Of a DNA stretch of 64,000 bases, positions 30,371 to 39,461 are shown in pieces. The translations under genes were made by a program, and so were the position numbers. Source of the DNA: Proteus terrae. GTDB lineage: Bacteria; Pseudomonadota; Gammaproteobacteria; Enterobacterales; Enterobacteriaceae. The notes beneath the pieces were generated by a model. The model was not told the DNA's origin and ran no database searches. It saw only the letters and a list, made by a program, of their open reading frames with translations. Each line of letters starts with the position of its first letter. Position 1 is the first letter of the stretch. The stretch covers positions 1 through 64,000 of the forward strand of contig NZ_PENS01000017.1 of NCBI RefSeq assembly GCF_003144325.1, written 5' to 3'.

Positions 30371-31153
30371 CTATATTTTATCCACTAAACCATCAATAAT
30401 AATTTGAGGTATTCCTTGTGAACAATATTCCAATCTGCCTTGAACACCATAAACATCAGCAAGGCTTTGTGCCGTGATAACCTTACCTGGCACGCCCTGT
30501 GCAATTAATTGTCCTTGCTTTAACATTAATACATGTTCGCCATGCCGTAAGGCGATATTAATATCGTGAACAACAACAACAGTAATAATATTTCTACGGT
30601 GCGTTTCTTTAGCGACTAAATCCATTACATGGTATTGGTAATTAAGATCCAGCGCACTTAATGGCTCATCCAATAATAATAGAGAGGGTTGTCTAATTAA
30701 TGATTGAGCAAGCCCAACTAATTGTTTTTGACCACCCGATAATTCATCTAAATATCGTAATGCTAAATGCTCGATACCTAATTGGCGTAATAAGTGCATT
30801 ACCTGAGCTTCACTATGTTCATTATGTAATCCACCTGAAGCTCGCTGCGCCACAATAATGGATTCTAAAACATGTAAATGAACACCTGCCGGTAATGTTT
30901 GTGGCAAATAGACCACATTTTGGGCACGTTGTGCAAAATTCATCGACGCAAGATCGTTGCCATCTAAACTGACAACACCTGATGATTTATTTAATCCCGC
31001 CAGCGCCCTTAATAATGTTGATTTTCCGCTACCATTTGGTCCCAATAATACAGTGACCTTTCCTTTTGGTAATGGCTCTACATCCAGTGCCTTAATGATA
31101 AGATGTTTAGCATATCCAGCACTAAAATCTTGGATCTTTAATCCTTCCATCAT
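30371..31153 (-). CDS. Iron-chelate ABC transporter ATPase (FecE/FepC type)
   Basis: This 260-residue cytoplasmic ATPase powers siderophore import. It has Walker A LLGPNGSGKSTLL (about 32-44), the Q-loop, signature LSGGQKQ (about 138-144), Walker B LLLLDEPLSALD and the switch His (VVVVHD). Its ATG overlaps the stop of the permease gene (TAATG), so the two are translationally coupled. Start at MMEGLKIQDF. Confidence 0.93.
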   Translation of the reverse strand: MMEGLKIQDFSAGYAKHLIIKALDVEPLPKGKVTVLLGPNGSGKSTLLRALAGLNKSSGVVSLDGNDLASMNFAQRAQNVVYLPQTLPAGVHLHVLESIIVAQRASGGLHNEHSEAQVMHLLRQLGIEHLALRYLDELSGGQKQLVGLAQSLIRQPSLLLLDEPLSALDLNYQYHVMDLVAKETHRRNIITVVVVHDINIALRHGEHVLMLKQGQLIAQGVPGKVITAQSLADVYGVQGRLEYCSQGIPQIIIDGLVDKI

Positions 31154-32241
31154 TAGATATTCCCCCTATGACGTAAAATCATACTGAGGAAAAATGGCAC
31201 GCCCACCAGCGATGTCACAATACCTACAGGAATAATGACACCCGGTATTAAATTTTTAGAAGCAATTGATGCCAATGATAAAATTAAAGCGCCAATTAAT
31301 GCACTTGCTGGTAAATAGAATCGATGATCTTCACCAAACATCATGCGAGCAATGTGAGGTGCAACCAAACCAATAAAGGCAATGGGCCCAACAAAGGCAA
31401 CTGCAAGCGCTGTTAAAATACTAATACGCAGTAATGAACCTAATCTTAAACGCTTTACATCAATACCAAAGCTAATCGCTCTATCTTCACCTAATCGCAA
31501 TGCAGTTAATTTCCATGAGCTCATCCATGAAATCACCATAATGACCACAAAAGCACCCGCCATAACACCGAGTTTTACCCATGTTGCACGCGCTAAACTT
31601 CCCATAGTCCAGAAAACTAGACCTTGGAGCGTGTCTTCTGTCGCAATAAATTGCATCATTGAGACTAATGCATTAAAGGTAAATACCATAGCTATACCAA
31701 ACAGTACAACGCCAGATGTTGGAACACGTGTCCAGCGAGTTATTCCGTCTAATAATAAGGCTGATAATAATGCAAAGAGAAACGCATTCGCCGAAATAAA
31801 CCATTGGTCAGGAATGCCGGGAATACCAATACCTAAAACAATCGCCAATGCAGCACCAAATGAAGCGGCATTTGATAACCCCAATGTGAATGGACTTGCT
31901 AACGGGTTGTTTAAGATCGTTTGCATTTCTGCACCCGCTAATCCTAGCGACATCCCTACCACAACCGCCATTAAGGCATAAGGTAAGCGGATATCCCATA
32001 CAATCACTCGAGAACCCGCATCAACAAGTTCAGGCTGAAAAAGGGTTGTTAATAGTTTATCAAGCGATAAACCAGAAGGCCCCATGGTGAAATCTAACAC
32101 CACTGAACCACAAATAATTAAAACGATAACTCCTAACCATAGCATGCGTTTATTCATCATTCTTCGATAATGGGCTTTCACATTATCTGATGCATTCTTT
32201 TCATGCTCTTGTGTGGCGAGTCTCTCTGACATAATGCTCAT
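31153..32241 (-). CDS. Iron-chelate ABC transporter permease (FecCD family)
   Basis: This 362-residue inner-membrane permease of the BtuC/FecCD family has about 10 membrane segments. Family signatures include GMSLGLAGAEMQTILNNPLA (GxxLAxxGxxxQxxxxNPLA), TLGLSNAASFGA and GPIAFIGLVAPHIAR. One permease gene suggests a homodimer. There is no gene for a periplasmic binding protein in the operon or window, so this part must be supplied from elsewhere. A Fur box lies 345 nt upstream. Confidence 0.93.
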   Translation of the reverse strand: MSIMSERLATQEHEKNASDNVKAHYRRMMNKRMLWLGVIVLIICGSVVLDFTMGPSGLSLDKLLTTLFQPELVDAGSRVIVWDIRLPYALMAVVVGMSLGLAGAEMQTILNNPLASPFTLGLSNAASFGAALAIVLGIGIPGIPDQWFISANAFLFALLSALLLDGITRWTRVPTSGVVLFGIAMVFTFNALVSMMQFIATEDTLQGLVFWTMGSLARATWVKLGVMAGAFVVIMVISWMSSWKLTALRLGEDRAISFGIDVKRLRLGSLLRISILTALAVAFVGPIAFIGLVAPHIARMMFGEDHRFYLPASALIGALILSLASIASKNLIPGVIIPVGIVTSLVGVPFFLSMILRHRGNI

Positions 32242-32242
32242 A

Positions 32243-32557
32243 TCAATTGTTGTACCTAGTTTTTTTTCTGCGTTGTTCTGTTCTTACCAACCCATTAAGT
32301 AAGCAAAAACATACCGTACAACCCATCAACTGTTTTTTATGTACAAAAAACCAATAATTAATTTGAGACAAATTATTCAACAAAGAAGTGAGTCGCCAAA
32401 TTATTATACGGTGAATCATATTCGCTGTGTAATTTATTATATTGCGATAAACTGTTGGTTGGCTATATTGAGCACTAGAAGGGCTAATTATTATCAGACT
32501 CATTACATTAAGCATATTATTTACAACTAATAGCGCCATTATTTTATTTTTCAGCAA
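32243..32557 (-). other. Doubtful 104-codon frame ending 1 nt before the permease ATG
   Basis: The frame ends TGA-T-ATG against the permease start and lies between it and a Fur box. It starts with TTG and has a hydrophobic N-terminus (MALLVVNNMLNVMSLIIIS). The rest has odd composition and matches nothing I know. It may be a leader frame or chance. Confidence 0.2.
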
Positions 32558-32585
32558 ATAAATCGTGTGCTAACAATAAAGCAAA

Positions 32586-32600
32586 TAATAATAATTATCA
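32586..32600 (-). promoter_or_regulatory. Fur box upstream of ABC permease operon
   Basis: TAATAATAATTATCA matches the 7-1-7 Fur inverted repeat TGATAAT-N-ATTATCA at 13 of 14 positions. It should repress the permease-ATPase-receptor unit when iron is plentiful. It implies a leader of about 300 nt before the permease. Confidence 0.65.
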
Positions 32601-32662
32601 ATGCGATTACTGATATAATTAAAGTTTTTGCATGTTTTTTATAATTGAAAGGTCAAAATATA

Positions 32663-32714
32663 AAAAAACGCCCATTTTACAGTGATCTCAATCACAAAAA
32701 CGGACGTTTTAATA
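32663..32714 (-). terminator. Terminator after lysP
   Basis: AAAACGTCCGTTTT pairs with AAAATGGGCGTTTT through G-U wobbles around an inner GTGATTGAGATCAC hairpin, followed on the minus strand by seven T. It lies 15 nt past the lysP stop. Confidence 0.85.
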
Positions 32715-32728
32715 GCTTGATTTATAGG

Positions 32729-34216
32729 TTATTTTTTATTCGCAATATGTGTTGGAAATTCCATTTCGTTATAACGAATAAAGCGGGTTTTCTTCACAAT
32801 CTTATAAGTAAACCAAATTAATAAGAATAATGGGATACCAATATAGGTTGCAATTGCACCATACCAATCAATCGTATCTTCTAAGAAAGCTTGGTAATTT
32901 TGACCTAATGTAATAATTAAACACAATATAAAGGCAAAAATAGGACCAATTGGGAAGAAGCCGGAGCGATAAGGTAAGTCATTTAAATCATGACCTTGTG
33001 CAACATAACCTTTACGGAAACGATAGTGGCTAATCGCAATACCTAACCATGCAATAAAACCAGTCATTCCTGAGGTATTCAATAACCACAAGTAAACAGT
33101 TTGGTTTCCGTACATTGAACTTAGGAAACATAGGCCAGCAACAACCGTTGTCGCATAAAGCGCATTGCGTGGCACACCATTTTTAGACAATTTACCAAAG
33201 CATTTTGGTGCTTTGCCTTCTCTTGCTAATGTAAACAGCATACGCGTTGATGCATACATGCCTGAGTTACCAGCAGAAAGTACTGCCGTTAAGATAACTG
33301 CATTCATGATAGCTGCTGCAGATAATAATCCCGCATTTTTAAAGACTAGTGTAAATGGACTAACGCTAATATCACCTACATCATTACGCAGTAAATTAGG
33401 ATCAGTGTAAGGGATAATTAAGCTAATAATTAAAATCGCGAAGATATAAAACAGTAAGATACGCCAGAACACTTTACGTACAGCTTTGGGAATATTTTTA
33501 GCTGGATCTTTAGATTCACCCGCTGCAATACCAATTAATTCTGTACCTTGGAATGAGAAACCAACAATCATGGCAACACCAATCATGGCAGCAAATCCAC
33601 CCGCAAAAGGTGCATCACCAATTTCCCAATTATGCCAACCTGCGTTTTCGGCACCTTTCATAATGCCAGTGATCATCGCAATACCCACAATAATAAAGAT
33701 AATTACTGTGGAAACTTTGATCAAAGAGAACCAATATTCTGCCTCACCAAACCCTTTTACAGAGATATAGTTGAGTAAGAAAATAACACCAAGGAATAAA
33801 GCACTCCAGATCCAACCATCAACATCAGGGAACCAATAGAGCATCACTAATTGTGCAGCAACAAGGTCAACAGCAATTGTAACTGCCCAGTTATACCAAT
33901 AGTTCCAGCCTAATGCGAAGCCAAAACCTTCTTCTACATACTTAGAGCCGTATGTTGAGAATGAGCCGGAAACAGGCATAAATGCGGCTAATTCCCCAAG
34001 ACTTGTCATTAGAAAATAGACCATTAGTCCAATTAATGCATAAGAGAGTAATGCCCCACCCGGCCCTGCTTGAGCAACAGTTGCACCAGATGCGACAAAA
34101 AGTCCTGTACCAATTGAACCACCAATAGCGATCATCGCTAAATGTCGCGCTTTTAACTCTCGGCGCAAAGTGCGTACTGCGCCCGAATCAGCAGTACTAT
34201 TTTGTTGTTCTGACAT
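32729..34216 (-). CDS. lysP: Lysine-specific permease
   Basis: This 495-residue inner-membrane APC permease is almost identical to E. coli LysP over long blocks: RRELKARHLAMIAIGGSIGT, GLFVASGATVAQAGPGGALL, VEEGFGFALGWNYWYNWAVT and GFSFQGTELIGIAAGES. It has 12 membrane segments and imports lysine by proton symport. In E. coli it is also the co-sensor of the acid-response regulator CadC; no cad genes are in this window. It stands alone, with its own terminator, next to yeiE as in E. coli. Confidence 0.97.
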   Translation of the reverse strand: MSEQQNSTADSGAVRTLRRELKARHLAMIAIGGSIGTGLFVASGATVAQAGPGGALLSYALIGLMVYFLMTSLGELAAFMPVSGSFSTYGSKYVEEGFGFALGWNYWYNWAVTIAVDLVAAQLVMLYWFPDVDGWIWSALFLGVIFLLNYISVKGFGEAEYWFSLIKVSTVIIFIIVGIAMITGIMKGAENAGWHNWEIGDAPFAGGFAAMIGVAMIVGFSFQGTELIGIAAGESKDPAKNIPKAVRKVFWRILLFYIFAILIISLIIPYTDPNLLRNDVGDISVSPFTLVFKNAGLLSAAAIMNAVILTAVLSAGNSGMYASTRMLFTLAREGKAPKCFGKLSKNGVPRNALYATTVVAGLCFLSSMYGNQTVYLWLLNTSGMTGFIAWLGIAISHYRFRKGYVAQGHDLNDLPYRSGFFPIGPIFAFILCLIITLGQNYQAFLEDTIDWYGAIATYIGIPLFLLIWFTYKIVKKTRFIRYNEMEFPTHIANKK

Positions 34217-34334
34217 AACATTCCACTTTTATATTCACTTTTCTAACGAGGATTGTAGCAAATCTGTCGTTCGTGAATAGCAAGGATCTAGGATTATAAG
34301 ATACCTTCATGATCGGGCGCCAATTATTAGCAAT

Positions 34335-35234
34335 TTATGAAAAATTGCCGATTAAGTGTTCAGCATTACAATATGTCAGGAGTTTTTTCAGTGCATCAGA
34401 GACATGTTTTTGGCGATGATAAACCAGATATAGGGTACGTTGTAATGCCAACCCTTCTACTTTTATCTCTTTTAATGAGCCATTATTAATCTGCTCTTCA
34501 ATCACTCGGCGAGATAAACAGCTGATCCCCATTTCATACATAACGGCATGTTTTATTGCTTCTGAATTACCTAATTCCATTTCAATGCGATAACCTGGTA
34601 AAGAAGCAAATAGAAGATGGTTAAGCACATCTCGAGTTCCTGAACCATTTTCTCGTAAAATCCAAGGGGCTGACTGCAAATCAGTTAAAGTCACTTTTGA
34701 TGCTTTAGCTAACGGATGATCGGGTGAACAAAAAATAACCATTTCATCTAAAAGCCATTTCTGGCTAATCAGTTCGGAACTTTGACAAGCACCTTCAATT
34801 AGCCCTAAATCAACACGGAATTCGCTCACTAACTTAACGACTTCTTCGGTATTTCCAATACTCATTTCTAGCGGAATATCAGGATAATTACGATGAAAAT
34901 TCCCCAGCATTTGAGGAAGAATATAATTACCTATTGTTGTACTTGCAGCGATGCGCAAAGCACCATTCCCAGCTTGGAATAATTGCTCAACTTCAGTTGC
35001 TCGTTCGAGTAAAGATAATGCTCTGGGATAAAGTAATCGTCCATGCTCATTTGTGACAAGCCGTTTTCCCACTCTATCAAAAAGCTGCACACCGAGTTGG
35101 CTTTCTAGATCAGTTAAAGAAGCACTGACAGCAGATTGAGATAAAGCAAGCTGTTGTGATGCTTGCGTTGTAGAACCACTCTTGAGAACTTCAGTAAAGA
35201 CTTCCAGTTGCCGCAACGTAATTCGCATATCCAT
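34335..35234 (-). CDS. yeiE: LysR-type regulator YeiE
   Basis: This 299-residue transcription factor has an N-terminal winged helix ([36 protein letters not shown]) and a C-terminal effector domain ending near CNAEHLIG. It is divergent from yeiH, 82 bp away, which is the normal layout for a LysR regulator and its target. YeiE has been linked to sulfite response and iron genes in enterobacteria. The [11 protein letters not shown] start, two codons in, aligns with E. coli. Confidence 0.93.
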   Translation of the reverse strand: MDMRITLRQLEVFTEVLKSGSTTQASQQLALSQSAVSASLTDLESQLGVQLFDRVGKRLVTNEHGRLLYPRALSLLERATEVEQLFQAGNGALRIAASTTIGNYILPQMLGNFHRNYPDIPLEMSIGNTEEVVKLVSEFRVDLGLIEGACQSSELISQKWLLDEMVIFCSPDHPLAKASKVTLTDLQSAPWILRENGSGTRDVLNHLLFASLPGYRIEMELGNSEAIKHAVMYEMGISCLSRRVIEEQINNGSLKEIKVEGLALQRTLYLVYHRQKHVSDALKKLLTYCNAEHLIGNFS

Positions 35235-35412
35235 TCCACCTTTGAACTGTCATTGTAATAACATACTATCCACAAACCAGTAACATACCAAGTACATTTA
35301 AGAAAATACACCTATATTGATTTTACTGGTTATTATTATAAAAATAATGAGTTTAATAAATAAGATTGCTTGTTATATGCTTATGCAAAATTCATATAAG
35401 CAAGGTTTTTCT

Positions 35413-36507
35413 ATGTCAGAGCAAAGTCAACCTATTACATTGGCGAAAAAATATTTCACTCCAGTCTATCGCTGGCTTCCTGGTTTATTACTAACAGGCG
35501 TATTAACTGCGCTTGCTATTTATATTGGTGATATTCCTTGGTTTTCGAGCATGGGTTTAGGCGCATTAACGCTGGCGATCCTATTCGGTATTATTGTAGG
35601 TAATACCTTTTATCCTGTTGCAAAGCCTTATAGTGATGAAGGAGTCAAATTCGCTAAACACTATTTATTACGTACAGGTATTATTTTGTACGGTTTTAGA
35701 CTGACTTTTCAGCAAATTGCAGATGTAGGTGCAACAGGTTTAATTATAGATGCCATTATGCTGACATCGACTTTTCTTATCGCTATGTGGATTGGACGCA
35801 AATATTTCGGCTTAGATGAACAAACTGTCATCTTGATTGGTGCGGGTAGTAGTATTTGTGGTGCTGCGGCTGTTATGGCGACAGAGCCTGTTGTTAAAGC
35901 ACAAGCAAGCCAAGTTGCCGTTGCGGTTTCTACTGTTGTGATTTTCGGTACTATCGGTATTTTCCTTTACCCTTGGTTCTATCATTTAAATATATTTGCA
36001 GGCTGGTTACCCTTTACAGAAGAAACCTTTGGTATTTTCTCCGGCTCAACTATTCACGAAGTCGCTCAAGTCGTCGCTGTAGGACACTCAATTAGCCCTG
36101 ATGCTGAAAATGCTGCGGTTATTAGTAAAATGATCCGCGTAATGATGCTAGCACCATTCTTAATTATTCTTTCAACTTATTTAAGTAAGAAGAAAAGTAA
36201 GGCAAACAATGGTGCACAAGCGACTGAGAAAAGCCCAATTACTATTCCTTGGTTTGCCGTATTCTTTATTTTAATGGCGGGTTTTAACTCTTTAAATTTA
36301 ATTCCAGCGTCTATTGTTAGTTACATTGTGACTATTGATACCATTCTCTTAGCAATGGCAATGGTGGCATTAGGTTTAACAACACATATTAGCGCTATCC
36401 GACAAGCAGGCGTCAAACCATTATTATTAGCGTTATTCTTATTTTTCTGGTTAACCCTTGGTGGTGCGATAATTAATATCTTTATTCAGACTGTGTTGAT
36501 GTCTTAA
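35413..36507 (+). CDS. yeiH: YeiH family putative sulfate/sulfite exporter
   Basis: This encodes 364 residues from the ATG at 35413 ([10 protein letters not shown]), which has AAGG 8 nt upstream. The frame is open 32 codons further up, but that stretch is unlike the family. It is an inner-membrane protein of about 10-11 segments with the family blocks [51 protein letters not shown] and [20 protein letters not shown]. Transcribed divergently from yeiE, which probably controls it. Transport of sulfite is the current family proposal. Confidence 0.93.
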   Translation: MSEQSQPITLAKKYFTPVYRWLPGLLLTGVLTALAIYIGDIPWFSSMGLGALTLAILFGIIVGNTFYPVAKPYSDEGVKFAKHYLLRTGIILYGFRLTFQQIADVGATGLIIDAIMLTSTFLIAMWIGRKYFGLDEQTVILIGAGSSICGAAAVMATEPVVKAQASQVAVAVSTVVIFGTIGIFLYPWFYHLNIFAGWLPFTEETFGIFSGSTIHEVAQVVAVGHSISPDAENAAVISKMIRVMMLAPFLIILSTYLSKKKSKANNGAQATEKSPITIPWFAVFFILMAGFNSLNLIPASIVSYIVTIDTILLAMAMVALGLTTHISAIRQAGVKPLLLALFLFFWLTLGGAIINIFIQTVLMS

Positions 36508-36569
36508 TAGGAACATCGATATAAATAATCCCCCTTAAAATTTCGCCTTGAGAAGTACTTTTCATTATT

Positions 36570-36597
36570 GCGCAACTATTTTTAGTTGCGCTTTTTT
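36570..36597 (+). terminator. Terminator after yeiH
   Basis: GCGCAACTA-TTTT-TAGTTGCGC is a perfect 9-bp stem followed by six T, lying 63 nt after yeiH. Confidence 0.93.
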
Positions 36598-36674
36598 GCT
36601 TTTATCACCTCAATATGATGTTATACGCTGTATGTTTGTTATCATGGTGTGAAATAAATCTAAGGAGAGAAAGA

Positions 36675-37517
36675 ATGAAATTTGTTGGCGCACATGTCAG
36701 TGCTGCTGGTGGCGTCGATCAGGCGGTATTACGCGCACATGAAATAAAAGCCACTGCGTTTGCCCTTTTTACTAAGAATCAGCGCCAGTGGAAAGCAGCA
36801 CCATTATCGGCAGAAGTCATTGATAAATTCAAAAAGAACTGTGAACTTTATGGTTATGGCCCCTCCCAAATTTTACCCCATGACAGTTATCTCATTAATT
36901 TAGGTCACCCTGAAGAAGATGCTCTTGAAAAATCAAGAGACGCATTTCTAGATGAAATGCAGCGTTGTGAACAACTGGGTATTGAGTTACTTAATTTCCA
37001 TCCGGGAAGCCATTTAAATAAAATTGATGTTGATAAGTGCCTACAAAAAATAGCACAATCAATTAACATCACTTTAGAAAAAACTAAAAATGTCACTGCC
37101 GTGATTGAAAATACCGCAGGCCAAGGTACAAATTTAGGTTATCGTTTCGAACATCTAGCCACCATTATTGATGGGGTAGAAGATAAATCTCGTGTAGGCG
37201 TTTGTATTGATACTTGCCACACTTTCGCCGCCGGTTATGATCTAAGAACAATTGAAGATTGCGAAAAAACATTTGCTGAATTTGAAAAGATTGTCGGTTT
37301 TCAATACCTAAAAGCGATGCACCTTAATGATGCAAAAAGCGAATTAGCCAGTCGAGTAGACCGTCACCACAGTTTAGGTGAAGGGAATATTGGTAAAGTC
37401 CCTTTTAGCTATATAATGCAAGATAAGCGTTTTGATGGTATTCCGCTGATTTTAGAAACCATCAACCCAGATATTTGGCCTGACGAAATTGCTTGGCTAA
37501 AGTCACAACAACACTAG
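36675..37517 (+). CDS. nfo: Endonuclease IV
   Basis: This encodes 280 residues from the ATG at 36675 with GGAG 9 nt upstream. It is an AP endonuclease that cuts 5' of abasic sites in base-excision repair and uses three zinc ions. Metal ligands and family signatures are visible: [63 protein letters not shown] and LILETINP. Length is near the usual 285. Stands alone between two hairpins. Confidence 0.97.
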   Translation: MKFVGAHVSAAGGVDQAVLRAHEIKATAFALFTKNQRQWKAAPLSAEVIDKFKKNCELYGYGPSQILPHDSYLINLGHPEEDALEKSRDAFLDEMQRCEQLGIELLNFHPGSHLNKIDVDKCLQKIAQSINITLEKTKNVTAVIENTAGQGTNLGYRFEHLATIIDGVEDKSRVGVCIDTCHTFAAGYDLRTIEDCEKTFAEFEKIVGFQYLKAMHLNDAKSELASRVDRHHSLGEGNIGKVPFSYIMQDKRFDGIPLILETINPDIWPDEIAWLKSQQH

Positions 37518-37533
37518 AAACAGTAGCAACATT

Positions 37534-37622
37534 AATAAGATTTGCGGTTTATACAATTTTCATTTTTTACAGTTTTCGTTTTATATTGTTTTTTTATTAT
37601 AGTAATAAACCGCAAATTATCT
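37534..37622. terminator. Possible shared terminator between nfo and fruK
   Basis: AATAAGATTTGCGGTTTAT and ATAAACCGCAAATTATCTT form a long inverted repeat around a T-rich loop of about 50 nt, between the convergent ends of nfo and fruK. The loop is larger than usual. Confidence 0.5.
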
Positions 37623-38560
37623 TATTTAATCGGTGTTAGCTCTATCTTAGTCATCATTTCAGCAAGTTGACTCCTGTCTTTTATTCCTACATCAGGCTGA
37701 CTGACTGATAACGCAGAAACCGCAGTTGCAAGACGCAAAGTATGCTCACTCGTTTGACTCATTAATAAACCATACACTAATCCAGCAACCATCGAATCCC
37801 CAGCACCAACGGTACTTATCACATCACAATGTGGTGGATTTGCCAGCCATGCGCCAGATGCATTTACCCATAAAGCCCCTCTTTCACCCAGTGAAATAAC
37901 GACATGTGCTATACCTTTATCGCGTAGTTGATGAGCGGCTTTAATAATATCTGCCATTTCAGTTAATGAATGCCCTACCCACGCTTCTAATTCACGATGG
38001 TTAGGTTTTATTAGCCAAGGTGCTGCTTTTAGCCCTGCGACTAAAGCATCACGACTGCTGTCAAAAATAATGCACGGACATAATCTTCTTAGCTTAATCA
38101 TCCATTGAGTAAAGGCTTCAGGATCAACGCCATTCGGTAAACTACCACTGACAACGACCATATCGAAATGGCCAAGCCAATTAAGTGAATCCGTTGCAAA
38201 ACGCTGCCAATCTTGCTCTGATACGGTGAATCCTGAAAAATTAAAGTCAGTAACTTGCCCTTTTCCTTCGGTTAACTTCACATTAATACGTGTTCGTCCT
38301 GACACAAGATAAAAACGGTTAGCCATCCCATTTTCACTAAAGAAGTGCTGAAATTCTTCTTGATTTTCACGTCCCATAAACCCGCTAACAGTAATATCAA
38401 TGCCCAAATCACGTAAGACTTTCGCGACATTATTGCCTTTACCCGCAGGATTAAGCCCAGCAGTTTGGACTAAATTAACACCACCTACATCAATAGCTGG
38501 ACAAGCGCCAACAAGATCATAAGCAGGGTTTAAGGTGATCGTAGCGACACGGCGACTCAT
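37622..38560 (-). CDS. fruK: 1-phosphofructokinase
   Basis: This encodes 312 residues from the ATG at 38560 (MSRRVATITLNPAYDLVG). It phosphorylates fructose 1-phosphate to fructose 1,6-bisphosphate with ATP. PfkB-family signs are GLNPAGKGNNVAKVLRDLG, the C-terminal STVGAGDSMVAGL with the catalytic Asp, and FDSSRDALVAGLKAAPWLIK. Length equals E. coli FruK. In E. coli it sits inside fruBKA; here there is no fruB upstream and nfo follows directly, so the operon has been broken. The enzyme is intact and may be supplied by a fructose PTS encoded elsewhere. Confidence 0.93.
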   Translation of the reverse strand: MSRRVATITLNPAYDLVGACPAIDVGGVNLVQTAGLNPAGKGNNVAKVLRDLGIDITVSGFMGRENQEEFQHFFSENGMANRFYLVSGRTRINVKLTEGKGQVTDFNFSGFTVSEQDWQRFATDSLNWLGHFDMVVVSGSLPNGVDPEAFTQWMIKLRRLCPCIIFDSSRDALVAGLKAAPWLIKPNHRELEAWVGHSLTEMADIIKAAHQLRDKGIAHVVISLGERGALWVNASGAWLANPPHCDVISTVGAGDSMVAGLVYGLLMSQTSEHTLRLATAVSALSVSQPDVGIKDRSQLAEMMTKIELTPIK

Positions 38561-38754
38561 GCCTTCACTCCCCAATCATTTTTATTATGAATATTTAGGG
38601 TGCTATATATAGCATCAATTAACCTTTTATTCAGTGAATTTGGTTTTTTTATCCTTGCACTCGATCCCCCCGCAAAGGAGAATATTGACCGTAAAAAGCG
38701 ACTTATTTCATACATTAACTATAACTATATAAAAAAGAAAAAAAGGAGTCTTAA

Positions 38755-39171
38755 ATGTCTGTCGTAGTTGGCGTTGGCGTAATTATCACTAATGAAAATG
38801 GTGAAGTATTATTAGGAAAACGTTGTGGAAAACATGCCCCTTATTGGTCAATTTTTGGTGGACATGTTGATGAAGGGGAAACTTTTGAGCAATGTGCTAT
38901 TCGCGAAATAGAAGAAGAAATTGGGATTGTGATCACTGCACCACAAGTGATTGGTATTAGCAATAATCTAGAAACTTACCAGTTAGAAGGTAAACACACT
39001 GTCTCTATTTGTATGATCGCACAACACCAAGGTGATGAGCCTAAATTGATGGAACCAGATAAATGCTCTGAAATCCGCTGGTGTTCTCCAGATGATTTAC
39101 CTGAGCCACACTTCGAAGCTAGTCGCAATTCTATTGCATTATGGAAAAGTAAGCAGTTTTATCAAGGTTAA
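38755..39171 (+). CDS. Nudix hydrolase
   Basis: This 138-residue cytoplasmic enzyme hydrolyses a nucleoside diphosphate linked to another moiety. The complete Nudix box is at about residues 37-59: GGHVDEGETFEQCAIREIEE followed by EIG, with all catalytic Glu present. The N-terminus VGVGVIITNENGEVLLGKR is the first strand pair. AAAAAGGAG provides the ribosome site. Isolated gene. The substrate cannot be told; some relatives act on (d)CTP-like or ADP-sugar compounds. Confidence 0.9.
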   Translation: MSVVVGVGVIITNENGEVLLGKRCGKHAPYWSIFGGHVDEGETFEQCAIREIEEEIGIVITAPQVIGISNNLETYQLEGKHTVSICMIAQHQGDEPKLMEPDKCSEIRWCSPDDLPEPHFEASRNSIALWKSKQFYQG

Positions 39172-39385
39172 TTAAAAACACCCTATCACGTTCATTATTC
39201 TGGATCTTTTTTGTTCAGAATAATGTTCGAATTATCTATTTCTGCGCAAATTTTCACTTATTTATCGCTGTGTTTCTTTATCATTTCTAATAATCCTCAC
39301 ACTAATCCATTGATTTATATAACCCCCTTTTTCTACTGTATTATTTTTACTCACTTTTTTCTTTTATAAAGCACAATAACCTCTA

Positions 39386-39435
39386 TTTACACCTTTATAG
39401 CAAACGTGTATTCTTTACACCATCAAGCTAGTACA
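39386..39435 (+). promoter_or_regulatory. mtr promoter with TrpR-like half site
   Basis: TTTACA (39386-39391), a 17-bp spacer and TATTCT (39409-39414) form a sigma-70 promoter. AGCTAGTACA at 39426-39435, just past the expected start, resembles the TrpR operator arm (CTAGTAC). E. coli mtr is repressed by TrpR and activated by TyrR; no convincing TyrR box was found here. Confidence 0.55.
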
Positions 39436-39461
39436 TTGAGTCAATTTTATAAGGACATCTT

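Noticed and set aside
31382..31981. 199-codon plus-strand frame
   Set aside because: Antisense shadow of the FecCD permease.
32243..32557. 104-codon frame before the ABC permease as a binding-protein gene
   Set aside because: Too short, TTG start, odd composition and no resemblance to FecB/FhuD-type proteins; kept only as a doubtful leader frame.
39194..39224. ATTATTCTG / CAGAATAAT inverted repeat after the Nudix gene as a clean terminator
   Set aside because: The T run lies inside the loop and not after the stem; role unclear.
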